64,000 nucleotides of DNA from Ridgeia piscesae (Eukaryota > Annelida > Polychaeta > Sabellida > Siboglinidae): assembly GCA_025642075.2 (NCBI GenBank), contig JAODUO010001045.1:5001-69000 (forward strand), written 5' to 3'. Under the pieces are notes generated by a model. That model had not been told where the DNA came from. It did not search any database and was given only the letters and a program-made list of their open reading frames with translations. Below, in pieces: positions 1 to 14,193 of the stretch. A program made the position numbers and the translations under genes. The first letter of the stretch is position 1; each line of letters begins with the position of its first letter.

Positions 1-1331
1 ACGTAAGCTCACTCGTAATTTCGTTGTCATTGTGAAAGTTAATGTCGACGTTTGTGAACGTGCGGGTGGCTGATTCGCCGATGTTGTGCAATATATGTCA
101 GCCTTTTTTGCCTTGCTGTTTTTACTACTTTACAACTGGGCCTATGCACGTAATGACCAGATTAGGACCTCCCACATTACACATGGTTTTGTTATTTTAT
201 CGGTTATGGGGGTATTGCAGATAGTGTGCATGCTATATTAAATTAAAATAATTTAATTTCATCAATATCGATGAAAGTATTGAAGTATCACCATTTTGTT
301 TATGATACACAAACTGTGTTTCTACTATTGATAAGCTACATGCCAACTGGATTTAATTATTCTGAAGTAAATTCCATGTTCGTATGTACCAGGTGAATTT
401 AACTAGGGTTTGGTTTGCTTTTTCTGATTTTTTGGTTCATTCGTCTAGAAAATCAAGAATAAAATAAAATTTCTCAGTAATCATTACGTCCATTTTAAAT
501 GTGCCACCAATGTGCATTGGAAGGCCATATAAACCACGTGACACTTAGATGAGGTACAGGGTTTTAAATCTGTAGGTGACTATAAAGTTAATTGTAAAGT
601 TGACGGTAACGGTGAACTGCAATAGAAAATTGTCATAACTGAATATTGCTTTTCAAATTCCTGTAACTAAATGTGTCAGGAAAGCGCACGATAATGACCA
701 CAGACCAGTAAATTATTCAATTGTATGCCACAGTACATACGTTGACTTATGTCAGTTTCAAAACAAAGGTGACTAAAAAAAGTAAACCAAAAATGGCTGG
801 CCAGCCGTAACAATTAAGATACTTTTTTGTGTTGCTTCATCTAGCTATCAATATCAGACTGATAACAACTGTTGCTATGTCACGTGTCTGCAGTCAGTTG
901 TATCTTTTTATGTAATGAATGTCTCATAAAAAGGCCTCGCATATTTATAATAACTAACATGTTCAGTTCCACTTAGATAACTCGTGGATTTGTGACAGAT
1001 ACTATCGGAACCATGTTTTTCGCAGCAGCAAATGTAGCAAACCAAATGTGAACCCAAATCATGGAAAAAATCTTGACAATCTAGTGTGATTGCCCACCAA
1101 GCTACCAACCCTCCACCCTTACCACCTCCACATCACCCCCTCACATAAATCATTATGCGTAGCGTACAATAAGTGCATACTTATAATTACCGAACTGGTA
1201 TTGGACCAGCAGGTTTAAAAAATATTGTTACAATCCGTTTTGTTCCACCTATGACCACATGTTGTGAATTTTGATTCGATCAGACATACAACTGACAGTG
1301 AGGATTTGTAAGCGCAGAATGAAGGTTTTTC
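1..1331. other. Non-coding, nothing recognised
   Basis: A+T-rich, no open frame with family signal and no clear repeat. Confidence 0.5.
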
Positions 1332-1835
1332 TTAAAGTGACATGATCAGTTTGTGTCTTTTTATTTTATTGCAAAATCAGTATAAGTTATAACTATTGTA
1401 ACGTCCTGACCGCCAATAAATGTTTTATCGAAACAGAATTGACTTCGTAATGATAAACGTCGAATGTTTATAATAATCCCGACGCTGTCACTCAAATCGC
1501 AGCGAGTGACACCCACCCTTTGACCTTTACCAACTGGGAGCCGTGCATCTGGCTGGGTGTGGCGTTAGTGGCTTCAACTTGTGTTCACGTGATACTGCAT
1601 CGCGTGATCATGCATTTCCTTCTGGGCTTTTAGCCACGCCTACAGAGGTTTCAAAAATGCCTCATGGTCGATGTGTACACAGAGTTAACCGCCCTTACTG
1701 CGTCTATTTTCAACCCCTAAATGGTACATGAAAACATATTTTGACTGTCTTTACGTTATAATAGGTATAATTTATAACGTATAATATGATTTTGCAATAA
1801 AAATTAAAAGCTACGAACGGACCATGTCGCTTTAA
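1332..1835 (+). mobile_element. TTAA-flanked MITE, copy 1
   Basis: Begins TTAAAGTGACATGATCAG and ends with CATGTCGCTTTAA, so the ends are inverted repeats of about 36 bases including TTAA. The interior is nearly the same as 4811-5325. TTAA at both ends is the target duplication used by piggyBac-type elements. No transposase; the 62-codon open frame inside is shared with copy 2 but carries no domain. Confidence 0.75.
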
Positions 1836-3939
1836 GACTAAGGTAACTTATTGTAGGGTACACTACATAGGCAACACAGTGGGATGAGGGCAACTCCATA
1901 ACTTAACAATTAATATATCTGACATACATTGCGGATATCCCCATAACTCTGGGAAGGATAACTGATTTATTTTGGAACCATACACTAATTTGTATTGATA
2001 CAAATGATCACTCCTATGTTTCTCATGCTCAGAAAAAGATCACAATCCTGGATTAATAAATAATTATTGGAACTCAAGAAACTTTATTACAGCTAACCAA
2101 ATGCAGTTAAGATATGTGTGAATCATGTATGTATTTCAACTGATTATAAATATATATATATATTATACATGTAAATATATATTTTGTTTTATATAATTAT
2201 ATAAAAATGTTTACCAAATGACATACATGCAAGCCATTTGACAAACAGGAAGGAACCTTATTCCATAGGCATGCAAACAACAACTTATTTTTTGCATTCG
2301 GGTTTTATTTTTCATTTCGGTAGACAGTGGTGGATATTTTTTCTTTTGCATTAATAGGCCATGTAAGTCTCGCGCGCAAAAACAAGGTTGGGGCAGGAAG
2401 TCCAGTCTCTTCATGTTAAAAGATAGGACTTTGTTTTGTTTTTGGTTGTAATAATCGGGCTGTCCCCAAATAGCCCCAAACAGCTATATATTCCAAAGGG
2501 TAATTACAAGCAGAAGCAGTGCGACACGTTGCTGCGAATAATGGTCACAGAAATCATGCATTTTAATTGATTATTATGGTGGTTGCCATGGCATCGGCGG
2601 CTAGTACTTGTGTTTAGCGATCTTGACAAGTAATGAAGAATGCCATCTTTCGTGCAGTACAACCTGTTTTGGAGCAAATAGGTACATGTGTTATGATTAT
2701 GTGCATTTAAACAACTTGTCAGGTATATAACTGCTTATCGAACTGTTGTGAAACCAGATCACGTAGAGCAATGTAAAATGCAAAATCGTTCTTACTATCT
2801 GCGCTACGTAAATCGATATTATGTCTATCACAGTGTGGTAAACTCAGTATTAAATCTGACAGTTAAGATAGGAAAGCTATATAACACAATATATTTATGA
2901 CCTGATTTTCTTAATATTCGTCAGTTGGAAACTACAACTGTCATCCGTCGTTAGAATAGCAATATTGTGTCCTATCCCCAATCAGCTCCAGTCGCGCTGA
3001 GTCTCGCCATGTATTATGATACAATTACAGGTCAAGCCCTATTGTGGCATGGCTGGGTGCTTCCGAGATAGGTTAGGATGGTGTTCGATTGATGTCTGCC
3101 GGAGAGTTAAGTGTAATGTGCTTTGAGCGATCCTGAGGATTTGTTACTGGAATATAAGAACTTACCTTTATTTTTTTAAACTTGAATTTTTTTATTAAGG
3201 TAGATTAGTAGTCCATTCATAATTTGGCATAACACCACACATAATGCTCGTCCGTCGTTATCCACCAAAATAGTGTTTTGTTGTGATATGTCTGTGAATT
3301 TTGTCACATGGGACATGTTGGTCCAGTGAATGAGTAATGAAGTGCATTAGATCTTTCATGAGGTAGCAATAAATATGTGCTAGTAGCTTGCATATTGACT
3401 GCTATTTTACATCAAAGGTATGAAATTGGGGGTATCTGGTTAGAGTGGATTTTGCTGAAAATTATGCTGTGAAATGTTCATGAATTTTACACACGAGACC
3501 AGTTGAGTCACATGTCGTACACTGAGAAAGTTAAAAGGCAATCTATAGAGCTACAGATATGTGTTCAGCACATGATATGGTATAATGGTTTTCCATGTGT
3601 ATGGGGCGCTTTATTGTCGACTGACAGTACATTGGAATCTTCCGTTATCCATTACCGTGTAAACTTTGTAACAGTTGAAAAAAGATGACAGTTTCTTCGT
3701 ACCTATAAAAGCGTACATCCAGTAACACCAACTGGACAAGTTGACCTGTGGCACTGACCCACCAGTTCACACCCTTTGCACTTTATGAAATCAGATTGCT
3801 TTGAAGCACACATTTAGCAGCACTTTTTAGCCACGGGTAAATACATTTATATTGAGACAAACATATCACTTAAATAAGTTAATATAATGAAAACCGTAGC
3901 ATTATCTCTCAACAGTATGTTTTATACGCAACAAGAAAA
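1836..3939. other. Non-coding between repeats
   Basis: Only a TA-rich stretch near 2145-2185 stands out. No exon-like segment was found. Confidence 0.5.
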
Positions 3940-4670
3940 TGCAAATCATAATGATATGTACCAGGCACCATATAGAGCCAAGCGGTATACATCTCTCCTG
4001 GGCTATTGCAGGTAAACATTTTGCCAGTTATGCACACGTTTTTTTGGTGGACACATGAATGCATTGTTAACTCGTAATACGTACAAGTCACTCAAGATCT
4101 GCTTGATGACTTGAGGTAAGCTACAAACACACGTGTGACATGTGACACCCATTTTCAAGGCACAACTGACAATAGGTTTGCTTTTTTAAAGACGTTTTGT
4201 GCTCCTTGATTTTTTTACCCATCCACCGATATTTCTACCTGTTCACATTGAATGTTACCCGTCCAAATGGCAGATGAATGGATCAGTGCATAAAGCTATG
4301 CTGGGAGCAGTATAGAGACGTAGCTTCATGTAGAGACCAGCCCAGCAATCATTTGGACGGGTAAAAACCATTGTGGATGGGTAGAAATATTGGTGGACGG
4401 GTAAACAAATGAAGGGGCAAAACAGGTCTTCCAAAACCATAGATGTTGTCAGTTATGCCTCAAAGTGTAAATAGTGTCACATGTGCGTTTGTAGTCCATT
4501 TTAGGTCATCAGACACATTTAAAGTTTGTAAACTGGCTTAGCAGTTAACATCCATGTGTCTACTAAAACATGTGTGACTGGCAATAATTTGGTCCTGTAT
4601 AAAGCCCTGTGTAGAGACTAGAGACCAATGGTATACAGCTCTAATCATTAGTGAGACACTGCAGTATTGC
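3940..4670. repeat. Foldback element with two long inverted arms
   Basis: The left arm (about 3940-4309) reappears as reverse complement in the right arm (about 4310-4670). Examples are TACCCGTCCAAATG (4256) against CATTTGGACGGGTA (4350), and CACACGTGTGACA against TGTCACATGTGCGT. The arms are diverged but run through their full length. The same unit occurs at 6480-6540, 19760-20130 and 37075-37620, so it is a dispersed family. Confidence 0.7.
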
Positions 4671-4810
4671 AGGTCTCTGCTAATTGATTCTGTGGTGGTC
4701 AACTGGTTTTACTGCACTGGAAAATGAGTGCCTGGGCAACTGGTCAAATCTAGGTCAGTCAGTGATAGGTGTCACATTATAGAAGGGGGTCACTACCACT
4801 GTTTCTACTC

Positions 4811-5325
4811 TTAAAGCGACATGATCAGTTTGTGGCTTTTTATTGCAAAATCATGTTAATCAGTGTAAGTTATAACTATTGTAGCGTCCTGACCGCCAAT
4901 AAATGTTTTATCGAAATAGAACTGACTTTGTAATGTTAAACGTCGAATGTTTATAAGAATCCCAACGCTGTCACTCAAATCGCAGCGAGTGACACCCACC
5001 CTTTGACATTTACCAAGTGGGAGCCATGTACCTGGCTGGGTGTGGCATTAGTGGTGTAAACTTGTGTTCACGTGATACTGCATCGCATGATCAGGCATTT
5101 CCTTCTGGGCTTTTAGCCACGCCTACAACGGTTTCAAAATCGCCTCATGGTCGATATGTACACAGAGTTAAGTACCCTTACTGCGTCTATTTTCAACCCA
5201 TAAATGGTAAATGGTACATGAAAACATATTTTGACTGTCTTTTCGCTATAATAGGTATAATTTATATTGTATGACATGATTTTACAATAAAAATAAAAAG
5301 CCACAAACGGACCATGTCGCTTTAA
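4811..5325 (+). mobile_element. TTAA-flanked MITE, copy 2
   Basis: Second copy of the element at 1332-1835, with better matched ends: TTAAAGCGACATGATCAG and its near inverse CATGTCGCTTTAA. The interior includes the same CGTCCTGACCGCCAATAAAT segment. Two copies 3 kb apart with a common boundary fix the ends of the family. Confidence 0.78.
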
Positions 5326-6479
5326 CTTTTACAAAGTGTGTCCTCTTTCTGTGTTGATGCCCAGCGATTTTATTTCTTCACAAGTGAGTAAGAAATGTAC
5401 TCGGTTGTCATTTATTTGGTTTTTTGCATGTTATGATTAGTGATCTACGTACTTGTGTTAACATGTATTTCAAGTTACTGTTAAAAGGAATGGGCTGCCA
5501 TGCAACTGAAATTGAAATGTGATTTAAAACCAAAGAAAGCTAACCATTTCCGTATGCTAGGCCTGTTTTGCGGCCATGCTGTGTATGACACTTGAATAAT
5601 ATGCTGCTATTGCAATCAGTTTTACACACAATTATCTGCTATATGGAGGCACGTGTTCTATATAGCCTTTAAGACTGATGTAGATTATCTCCTTGTTGAG
5701 TTTTTTTAGATTTATGCACTTTTTGTATTTACAACTGACAGCAAAAATTGTAGACCAGTAATAGCAGACATTACTTATGTCATCAATGGTGACTTACCAA
5801 GTAATGATTTACTTTTTATACTAGTAGTGATGTATGTTATTGGATGTCGGTAGTGACAGTCAAACTCATAATAAGTAAATAATGCCGGCAGTAATAGACT
5901 TTGTAAACATTACCAGTGGAATCTAACAACAGCAGTATGTTCAGTTATTCTGCTAACTGTGAACGAGATATCTGTCAGGTTTACGATTATGAATGCAAGT
6001 ATATCCTAACTGCATTACTTGTTGAGGATTCAACTTTCAGAATATATTTGATGTTCGTGTTGATAAAATGCGTTATTGGAGCTGAAAATTTGAGTAGAAG
6101 TGACGCAGTTGATTTTCATATCAGGTCTGGGTGTTCGGAGGCAACAAAATCTTAGAGCTGTAGCACTGATGTGTTTAATTAAGAACCCCTGTAATCACTG
6201 ACATTGCTGTATTATCATGGTAGTATCAGGAGTAGTAATGTAACGGTTGTTAACGTTTTTTATTGCTGTCATCCAAACTCGAGTCACAGGACTTGCTTGG
6301 TGACCCATTATATCAAATATTTGAAATTGTGATCCGTGATTTTGTATAGCATGATAAATGAGAGGATTTATTAAGTGCACAGGAGAACATGGAAAGTTGA
6401 CACAATCAGTGGGGAATCATTGTTGTTCATTGGTATCAACAAACTCGACATCAAAAGATGACACGTCTTGCAGACAGAC
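5326..6479. other. Non-coding, nothing recognised
   Basis: The 79-codon frame at 5916-6155 has no splice context or protein motif. Confidence 0.45.
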
Positions 6480-6545
6480 AGGCTTTTATGCAGGACCAAA
6501 TTATTGCCAGTCACACATGTTTTGGTGGACAGTTTTTGTAGACAG
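6480..6545 (+). repeat. Fragment of the foldback family
   Basis: Contains GGACCAAATTATTGCCAGTC and ACACATGTTTTGGTGGACA, the outer part of one arm of the 3940-4670 element. Confidence 0.55.
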
Positions 6546-6689
6546 ATAAAGTGAAGATAGTCTGATAGACACTATAATGTGCCTTATAGCCTGTACATCA
6601 GATCCAGGACATCCTCATTACTGTGTCAGTTGTCAGGCCTTTCTACATTTCTATATAGACTGGTCTATTATTCACTACTAATACTATTA

Positions 6690-7015
6690 GAAGCGCTTTA
6701 GAATACTGTAGAATGTGTCTGTCTAGGTCATTCTATGATCCATAATGGCCGTTCAAGGATTGTATATCTAGAATGGTCTATTATGACCATTCTGTGATTC
6801 TGTAGAAAGGTTCATGTTTGCGATAATGTTTGGTTCCTTAGAATGGGTCATAACAATTTGGGCATTCAAGGATTATGTGGATTGACCTCTGATGGTAATT
6901 CTGGGATTCTGTACATATAGCATGGTCTATCATGGTTCTTCTAGGATTCTGTAGAATGGTCTGTAATGGACATTGTCGGAATCCGTAGAATGTTCCCTAT
7001 TGGTCATTCTAGCTA
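6690..7015. repeat. Degenerate tandem repeat upstream of MGA-like exon 1
   Basis: Imperfect repetition of GATTCTGTAGAATGGTC and TATTATGGTCATTCTAG-like blocks at a spacing of roughly 40-60 bases. The units are strongly diverged. It ends about 125 bases before the exon 1 acceptor. Confidence 0.6.
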
Positions 7016-7242
7016 CCTGAGTGCTGTGTAACCACTGTCGGTTTGGGTACAAGTCGTGCATTGTGTGAAAGCGGGATTGATAAACATGGTTATTATCATA
7101 GCCTGTAAATTACAGTGTTACATTGTTTTTCTTTTACAGACCACAGCGTGGTATGAGACCAGTCTGCAGGAATTATGTCAGGATGTTGACATGCTGTTGA
7201 TGTTCACGTGGACATGAGGAGCCTGGGAGAAGTGACAAAGTC

Positions 7243-8185
7243 ATGATCCACACCAATGGCCTTCACAGGCCGAGGGAGAAGACGCCACAGAACAAGGAAG
7301 CCACATCACTAAGCACATGTAATGGCACTCGAACATTTCCTCATGATCAGCCTAATTCTTCCCCGGACTCGGATGTTCATCACTCCACCAAAGACAAACA
7401 TGTGAGAAGAAAGGAGAAGAAAGAAACCTGTGCACATGAAGGAGAAGATTTGGTGCATGTAATGTCTGACGCTGTCACACATGGCCGCACCCCGGCCATG
7501 TGTGACCAAGGTTCAAACGACGATATCACGGCAATGGTTCACACAGGAGAAAAGAAGCAGCATTCTCCAGGTGGGAAATGTGCAAAGGGAACAGTTCATG
7601 GCTGCTGTGATGTTGGAGGCAGCACAGAAAGCAGCGATACGAAAAAGCCAGCTGCAGGGAAGAACACAGAGTCATCACCAAACGGCCACAGCTACAGTTC
7701 GCCACCAAAATTGGAAAAGGAAACATCGCCACCAAAGTGCAGCAACAACGAATGTTCACCACCAGAAAACTGCGGCGATCTAGCGGAATCGAAAAAACAG
7801 GTGTGTGCAGATGATAAGGAAGAAGTTCGCCAAAAGCCAATCGACGATGTAGCAAATGAAACAGAAAGTTGTATGAAATCAGTACATGCACCAAAAGGAA
7901 ACTGTTGTCATGACGTCGCTGGTGACGACAGGGGATCAAGTTGTGATGTCGATTTACAGGTGAAATCGATTAATGAGAATCAGTCTTCCAAGAAGAAGGT
8001 CAAGGATTCTAGAAATGAGTCATTGTCTTTGCTGATTGAGAGAATGCAGGGAAATATTTCTCAGGTGACATCAAATGAAGATGTCGAGTCAGTGAATGAC
8101 AATGACGAAAGTGAAAGCATAGATGACGAAAGTGATGTCAACAGTTCTGGGTCCAGTGAGAGTGATGACAGCAGTAGCGAAGAAG
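7243..8185 (+). CDS. MGA-like exon 1: disordered N-terminal part
   Basis: Open from ATG 7243 to a GAAGAAG|GTAATG donor, ending in phase 1. The product is about 314 residues, rich in Ser, Lys, Glu, Asp and His, and ends in an acidic Ser/Asp/Glu run. No folded domain is recognised. An acceptor-like CTTTTACAG at 7131-7139 suggests that this exon begins at 7140, with 7140-7242 untranslated because of the in-frame TGA at 7198. The open frame continues past the donor to 8391, but that tail looks intronic. Confidence 0.7.
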
Positions 8186-11100
8186 GTAATGTTTTATCTG
8201 TAAATTGCTTGACAGAATCATGCAATATAGGTAAAATCCCGCAGTTATGGACACTGAGAGAGGGAGAATATTTCCACAGTTGGTCGTCAAATATAAAATG
8301 TCATCCAGCAAATATGGTCACGTGGTTCAGCTTGGTTATTTGCATAATTATTAATGTTATAATTAACATTAATCAGTACAATTATAAATAAATGTAAAAA
8401 AACTAAGCACAGGCATCTGTTTAGATTTGATTGTTTTCCGATTTACATAATTATGTTAAACAAATAATCATAACAATTTAGGCAGTCCTATAAAATGGTT
8501 TAGATGTTAGTAAACTTATAACATGTCTCTTGGCTTGGTTGATATTCATGCATAATAATATGAAAACGGATGCCATCAAACAAAATTATTGCTCTGAGCA
8601 CTGGGCACAGATAACAAATTAACATAACAAACTGCTTGCCTCGTGAGCAGTCTATGAGTTATTCATATGATGGTGAGACCAAGTCTGGTTGTGTTTTCAG
8701 ATGACACGGAAGAGGAGGAGGAGGATGAGGACAGAGAAGCAGAGAATGTAGCAGATTCTGCTGGGACTGAGCTGTGTCCTGTGGAAGGCGAGGCTACTAG
8801 TGGACATGAGAGTGACCAGCCAAGTTCAGAGGTGAAGTGTCTGTCAGACCAGCATAAGGACGAACCCAAGGAGGAGCGGCCATGCACAAGCACCCGTCTG
8901 GCTGATGATGATGACACTGATGGTCCTTTGCCTGCTTGTTCCACTGCCGTTGGTCCCCATGCCATTGGTCCTTTTCCTGACAAATCTGAAGGTCCAGATG
9001 ATGGTGGTATCCCTCTGAAAGACGATGGTCCCCAGGCCACAGTTCTCCCAGTAACTGACGTTCATCCCAACAGTGGGAAGATGGAAGAGAGGAAGGTTGA
9101 GCCACTGACAGATGGAGACATCGTTGTGGGTTGTGACGACATTGAAACAGTTGAAAGTGATGACAGTACCATGACAACGGAAAAAGAAACCTTCGACTTG
9201 TCCAAACACTCTTCCGTTTTGCGGATTGAGACAACAAAACCAGTGACACACTTGCAGAAGGACTTGTCCTTGGACACAGCATCGACCTCAAACTTGTCAA
9301 CAGACATCAGCAGAGAGGGTGTAAAATCAGGAAACAGCAATGAAAATGTGTACTCACTGTTTGAGAAACCTGCACCACTTACAAAGAAACGAGCGGCGGC
9401 GTTTGCCAGTACCGATCTTGATCGCTATCTGGCAAAGCACAGCGATTTGCAGCAGCCGCTGCTTCCAAAGGGAGATAAAATGGAGACGTCTGGTAAAACC
9501 AATGTCTCCTTGGAGAAGGATGTCATAGAGATTGATGGTATAACGTTTACGTCATTCCCAACAAGAGAGATGCTGAGGACGCACATCGCACAGGAGAAGC
9601 AGAGAGTGCGGTACATCGACACGGCGACGATGCTCCAGCAGAAGTGGGGCTCCGGAGACACGAAAGCGGAGCCGGTTCCGGTTAACGTGAATGCGTCGGT
9701 CGGGGTGGCAGAAAACCGACGACGTCCGCAAGATCAAAGGCTGGAAGAAGCGCCTCCTGAGTACCGACGCTGCTGCCGCGTCAGCCGTCGAGGTCACCGT
9801 GTCGTGTAAGTCGGAGCGGCTCCACTGGAGGTCGGAGGAGAAGCTGGTGAAGATGCTCACGCCGGAGCAGCTGAAAGACATGGGACTGAAACTGAAGCAC
9901 AAACGGAGACGACACACGCCCTACACCCAGTCAAAGCACCACGTGACTTTAGAAGCACCACAGTCAACATCAATGGTTACCTTGGCTGATACGTCACATG
10001 ACCAGCAGAGCAGACATTCCGTGAACTACGGTGACACAGAACTGAAAGGAGCCGGAGATCGTAATCCGTACGTCATCAAAATATTCGGGCGGAAATCCGA
10101 CGGGAAGTTTGCGCCGAAAAGGAAGACGGACGAAAGCAGGAGCAACAGAAAGAAACAGAAGGTGTACTCAGGGGCTGCTGTCAGGGATCCCCGTCCAGCG
10201 TGCAGAAGTTCCAGACGATGCTCGACAGAAAGAACCTTTCTGTCGGGTTGTCGTCAAAATTCTGCAGCGACCTTGAAACATCGCACAAGTTCAGGATCAT
10301 AGACAACCAGTTGATAGCGAGCGAAAGCGATCCGGACTCATGGGTGACCGTGGCACATCAGAGAAGGGAGTCAGATGCGAGCGAACTTCCCGAGAGTTTG
10401 AGGAGGCTTGAGACGGTGACGTTGACACACCCCATGGTGCTGGCTGCTGTCGCAACTGTACAGCAACCACCGAGGGTGCCCTGCAAGAAACCAGGTGAGT
10501 TGGAAAAAGGTGATGTCGCTTAGAAATGCTACTTTCAGAAAGATATCACTGGTACAGACACCTCACATCTCAACCATATACTGTATTTCTTCACGGTACA
10601 ATTCCACTACCAACAATCCCAGTGTAATTAACCTTCCAAGTTCATACAGCTATGACTAAATGGAGCCATCCCAAACTTCTTGACAAGCGAAATTATTGGC
10701 TAATCGTGAGAGTTTCACAACGTAATTTGTCAGTGTGTAGTGAATCTAGTGATACACACAAGACTGGCCAAAATGTCTATCGGTAGAAATTTGCCACTGT
10801 AGCTATTTAGTTTCACAAAATGTGTGGCGATGACAAAACCCCTCGGAATGTTTGGTACGTATTTCAAGTTGTGTTTATGTCATTATGGGAATTGATAGGA
10901 TATATCACGTCTGCCATTTATTTAGTTACACATGCACAGCTTATATCTAGTGCATGCACGCACGCACGCACGCACAGTACTCCATCACATAATGGCATCA
11001 ATGTGTGGATACTGGATAGTAATGGGGATAACAGCAACAAAAAACCTAGGACGTCAGCCACCGTTGGCATGCTAACAGAGCATTATGACTGTACTTATTA

Positions 11101-13478
11101 GCCTCTATTTCAGCATTAATGCGGTTCAAGAAATGTTTTTAAAATTCATAACTCCTGAAGTATTCAATTGTGCACGATAAAACTTCTACAGATTTTTGCC
11201 ATATATGTATGTTTCAACATAAAAAATCAGTGAAATCGGAGGTTACATGTTTTTTGCTAGGTCAGGCCAAAGGTCAAAAAATTATTTTCAATGTGTTTTG
11301 AATTTTTTTTTAGATGTATTGTTGTCTAAATAGGTAGACAGTTCTATTAGCTTTAAAATGACACCAACATCACATCTGTAGGTTACCTAGAAGTGACGTT
11401 ATGATACCTAGAAGGTCGTCAGGTATTAAGGTCTGGTCAAAGTTTGATTACCCCTATCTCTGGACATAAAGGTCAGATTGGCCTAAAAATTGGTGGGACG
11501 CATAGACTCATGATCATAAACCAACACATCAAATATAATCAAAATCGAAGACGGTCATGTAAATTTCACCCTGCTTTTGTGTTTGCCCTTTTGTTTGAAT
11601 GTCCCAAGTGAGCAAGTGTTTGGCATGTGTTACCTCACCTGTAGCCATCATGAATTTACATTTAGGCTTTTGTGTAGAATCTGGACCCACCTCAATTTTT
11701 GTATTATAGCTGTATCCTTGCCTACACATTTCATACTTTGTTGTGTTAATCCAATCATTCAGCATTATTCGACACACATTTATGTTTTATGTATAGTGTA
11801 TGCTAGCACAGTTTTGAGGCTGAAATATAGTGCTGTTTGCATAAACAAACTGTGTTTATCGCTCATTCTAAGTGCCCGGCACAGTAAAGCATGGCTGGTA
11901 TGCCTGCTGCTAGCACAAATCTGAGTGCTATTTGGGTCTCAAAATGTGCTGGCAATATTTGTACATGTATATAAATATATCTGGGATGATGATGAATTAA
12001 AGAATTAACGCAAGTATTAGGCATATTTATATTGATCATCAAAATTGAGATGTGTCTGAATACTACACAAGTGCCAATTGTTAATTTTACTATATAGGTG
12101 AAAGGGCCTAAAAGTGACACTTGTTTTTAGGTTGTCGCTACAGTTGTGTGTGTCACTTATGTGATGTCATGTCGGCTGACGATGGTGACGCAATCGACTT
12201 TGATCCGGTGACGATCAAGACATGTGACAAGGAATACTGTCGTCTCGGCTGCATCTGCGATACCGCCGACAGCACCTCTGGTGGCAGCATGGGGAACCAA
12301 GGCTGCAGTTTGCTCGACACGTCTATCGACAGCAGCTTCGATAACACATGTAGCTTCATCGATGACGACGCTGACGCAATATCTTCCCATAACACATCCA
12401 GTGACACTGTCGACACGAAGAACCGCAACTCAACGGGGAGCATGGCCCAGAAACGACATGGCAGCGGGGGACGCGATCGTGGCGGTAAAATTCAAAAGAG
12501 AAGTTCTACCGGCGATATACCCATAATTCCTAGGGAGGGCTTCTCGCAGGAACTTGCAGCTCTTCTGCTTCCTGAGGCAGCGACTGGCAGTGTTACCACG
12601 GCAACCGCCACGAAGACGGAAGTGGCAGCAGTGCCCACAGTGCGGAAGAGTAGCCGCCTAAAGGACAAGTGTGGGATCGGAATTGTGGACCGGCTACGAT
12701 CCCTCATCTATTTTGATACTGCCTTCTGGCTTCAGGATGATAAGCCGCGCAAGCAGAAGGTATATACATTTTACCTGCGGGTCGAATTAAAGTGAAGTCA
12801 CCTGTTTCTAATTTTTTTATTATAACGTTCTTGAATCTAGAATAAATATGTACAATTGGGACATTTCTATGCTTCAGAAATTGTTTTGGAATATTTCTAA
12901 AGGAAAAAATATGCATAAAAACAATGTCACAGAAATGCGGATTTCCTGGCAGGGTAGCATACACATTATATGCACTGACATTATGCCCTGAAATCTTGCA
13001 TTCAGAGTTCAACACTCGACACTTAACAAAATTAAATACACCACAGAAAACGTAATTGATTGTATTTGGTTTGAAGCACAGGTAACTTTGTTCTAGTTAG
13101 GGTCTCTCAACAAAGCACATTTTTAAATGGTGACTTCTATTGTGCAGTAAATATTTAACATTCATGAATCAGATTTGGTAAAGATTATAAATTATGTGCC
13201 AACATTTCCAATCAATTCCTGTGTTTCTGTTTTCGAGAAATTGAAACAACCGAAGCCATCTCCGCAACAACAAAAGCAGCAGCAACAACAAGAAGAAGAA
13301 CAGCCACAACAACAGCTTCAGTACAGCCGCGTCAAGAATCTGATTCGTAATAGTACCATGACGAGCCACCAGGAGAACATCACCACTGTCGAACTGAGTT
13401 CCGGCGATGATGATGATGAGCTTGTTCCAAAAGCTTCCAGGTAAACTTATTGATCCACTGGGAATATTTCCAGTACCA

Positions 13479-13522
<44 letters not shown>

Positions 13523-14146
13523 TAACCCTCAGGACAGTGATCATGGTGATAAGTGATTTCACAACGTTGATGTCTGATATCATATGAAACTATAAAAAAT
13601 TAAACATTCGTGATGTTATCAATAATATTAGAAGTACTGGTCTGAACCATAAAGTTTTGATCCAGACATCAGATGAACCTGCCTCTGACCCCCCTCCCCC
13701 AATGAATGTTATTTGGTCTTGTATCACACATAGATGCTCAGACTTGATCCCTGTGAAGGCTATGGATGTGAGAAATTGAGATAATAGAAAATTACGTGCT
13801 GTAACTTGAGACAGTAGGAAGTTGCTTTTTTGACAACTTTCTCAGTGGATTTCCACTGAGAAATCATATTTTGTATCCATAATAAAGATAATGATATCGC
13901 TTCATATGGACATGTGGACCAATGTTACAGCTGCTGATGTGTCAACTCTTCTTTTTTCATTTTAATCGGTTAGAAGTTCAGGAAATGGCAGTACACTTAT
14001 GGTTTCTAGAAAACTGTGCAGTTAATTAAAAACAGCATTTATTTATGTAATTATTACATGAACTCTTATATGAGTAGAGTTCATGTAATAATTATGTATT
14101 GTATATATATATATATATATGAGTAGAGTTCATGTAATAATTATAT

Positions 14147-14193
<47 letters not shown>

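Larger units (their letters stand above)
12760..14046. other. MGA-like intron 3 and first part of intron 4
   Basis: Apart from exon 4 (13238-13440) and the CACG tract, nothing is recognised. Confidence 0.5.

Noticed and set aside
1543..1731. 62-codon frame shared with 5017-5274
   Set aside because: It repeats only because both lie in the same MITE. Too short and without a transposase motif.
8663..9917. Antisense frames of 78-167 codons under MGA-like exon 2
   Set aside because: Shadows of the + strand coding exon; low-complexity mirror images with no family match.
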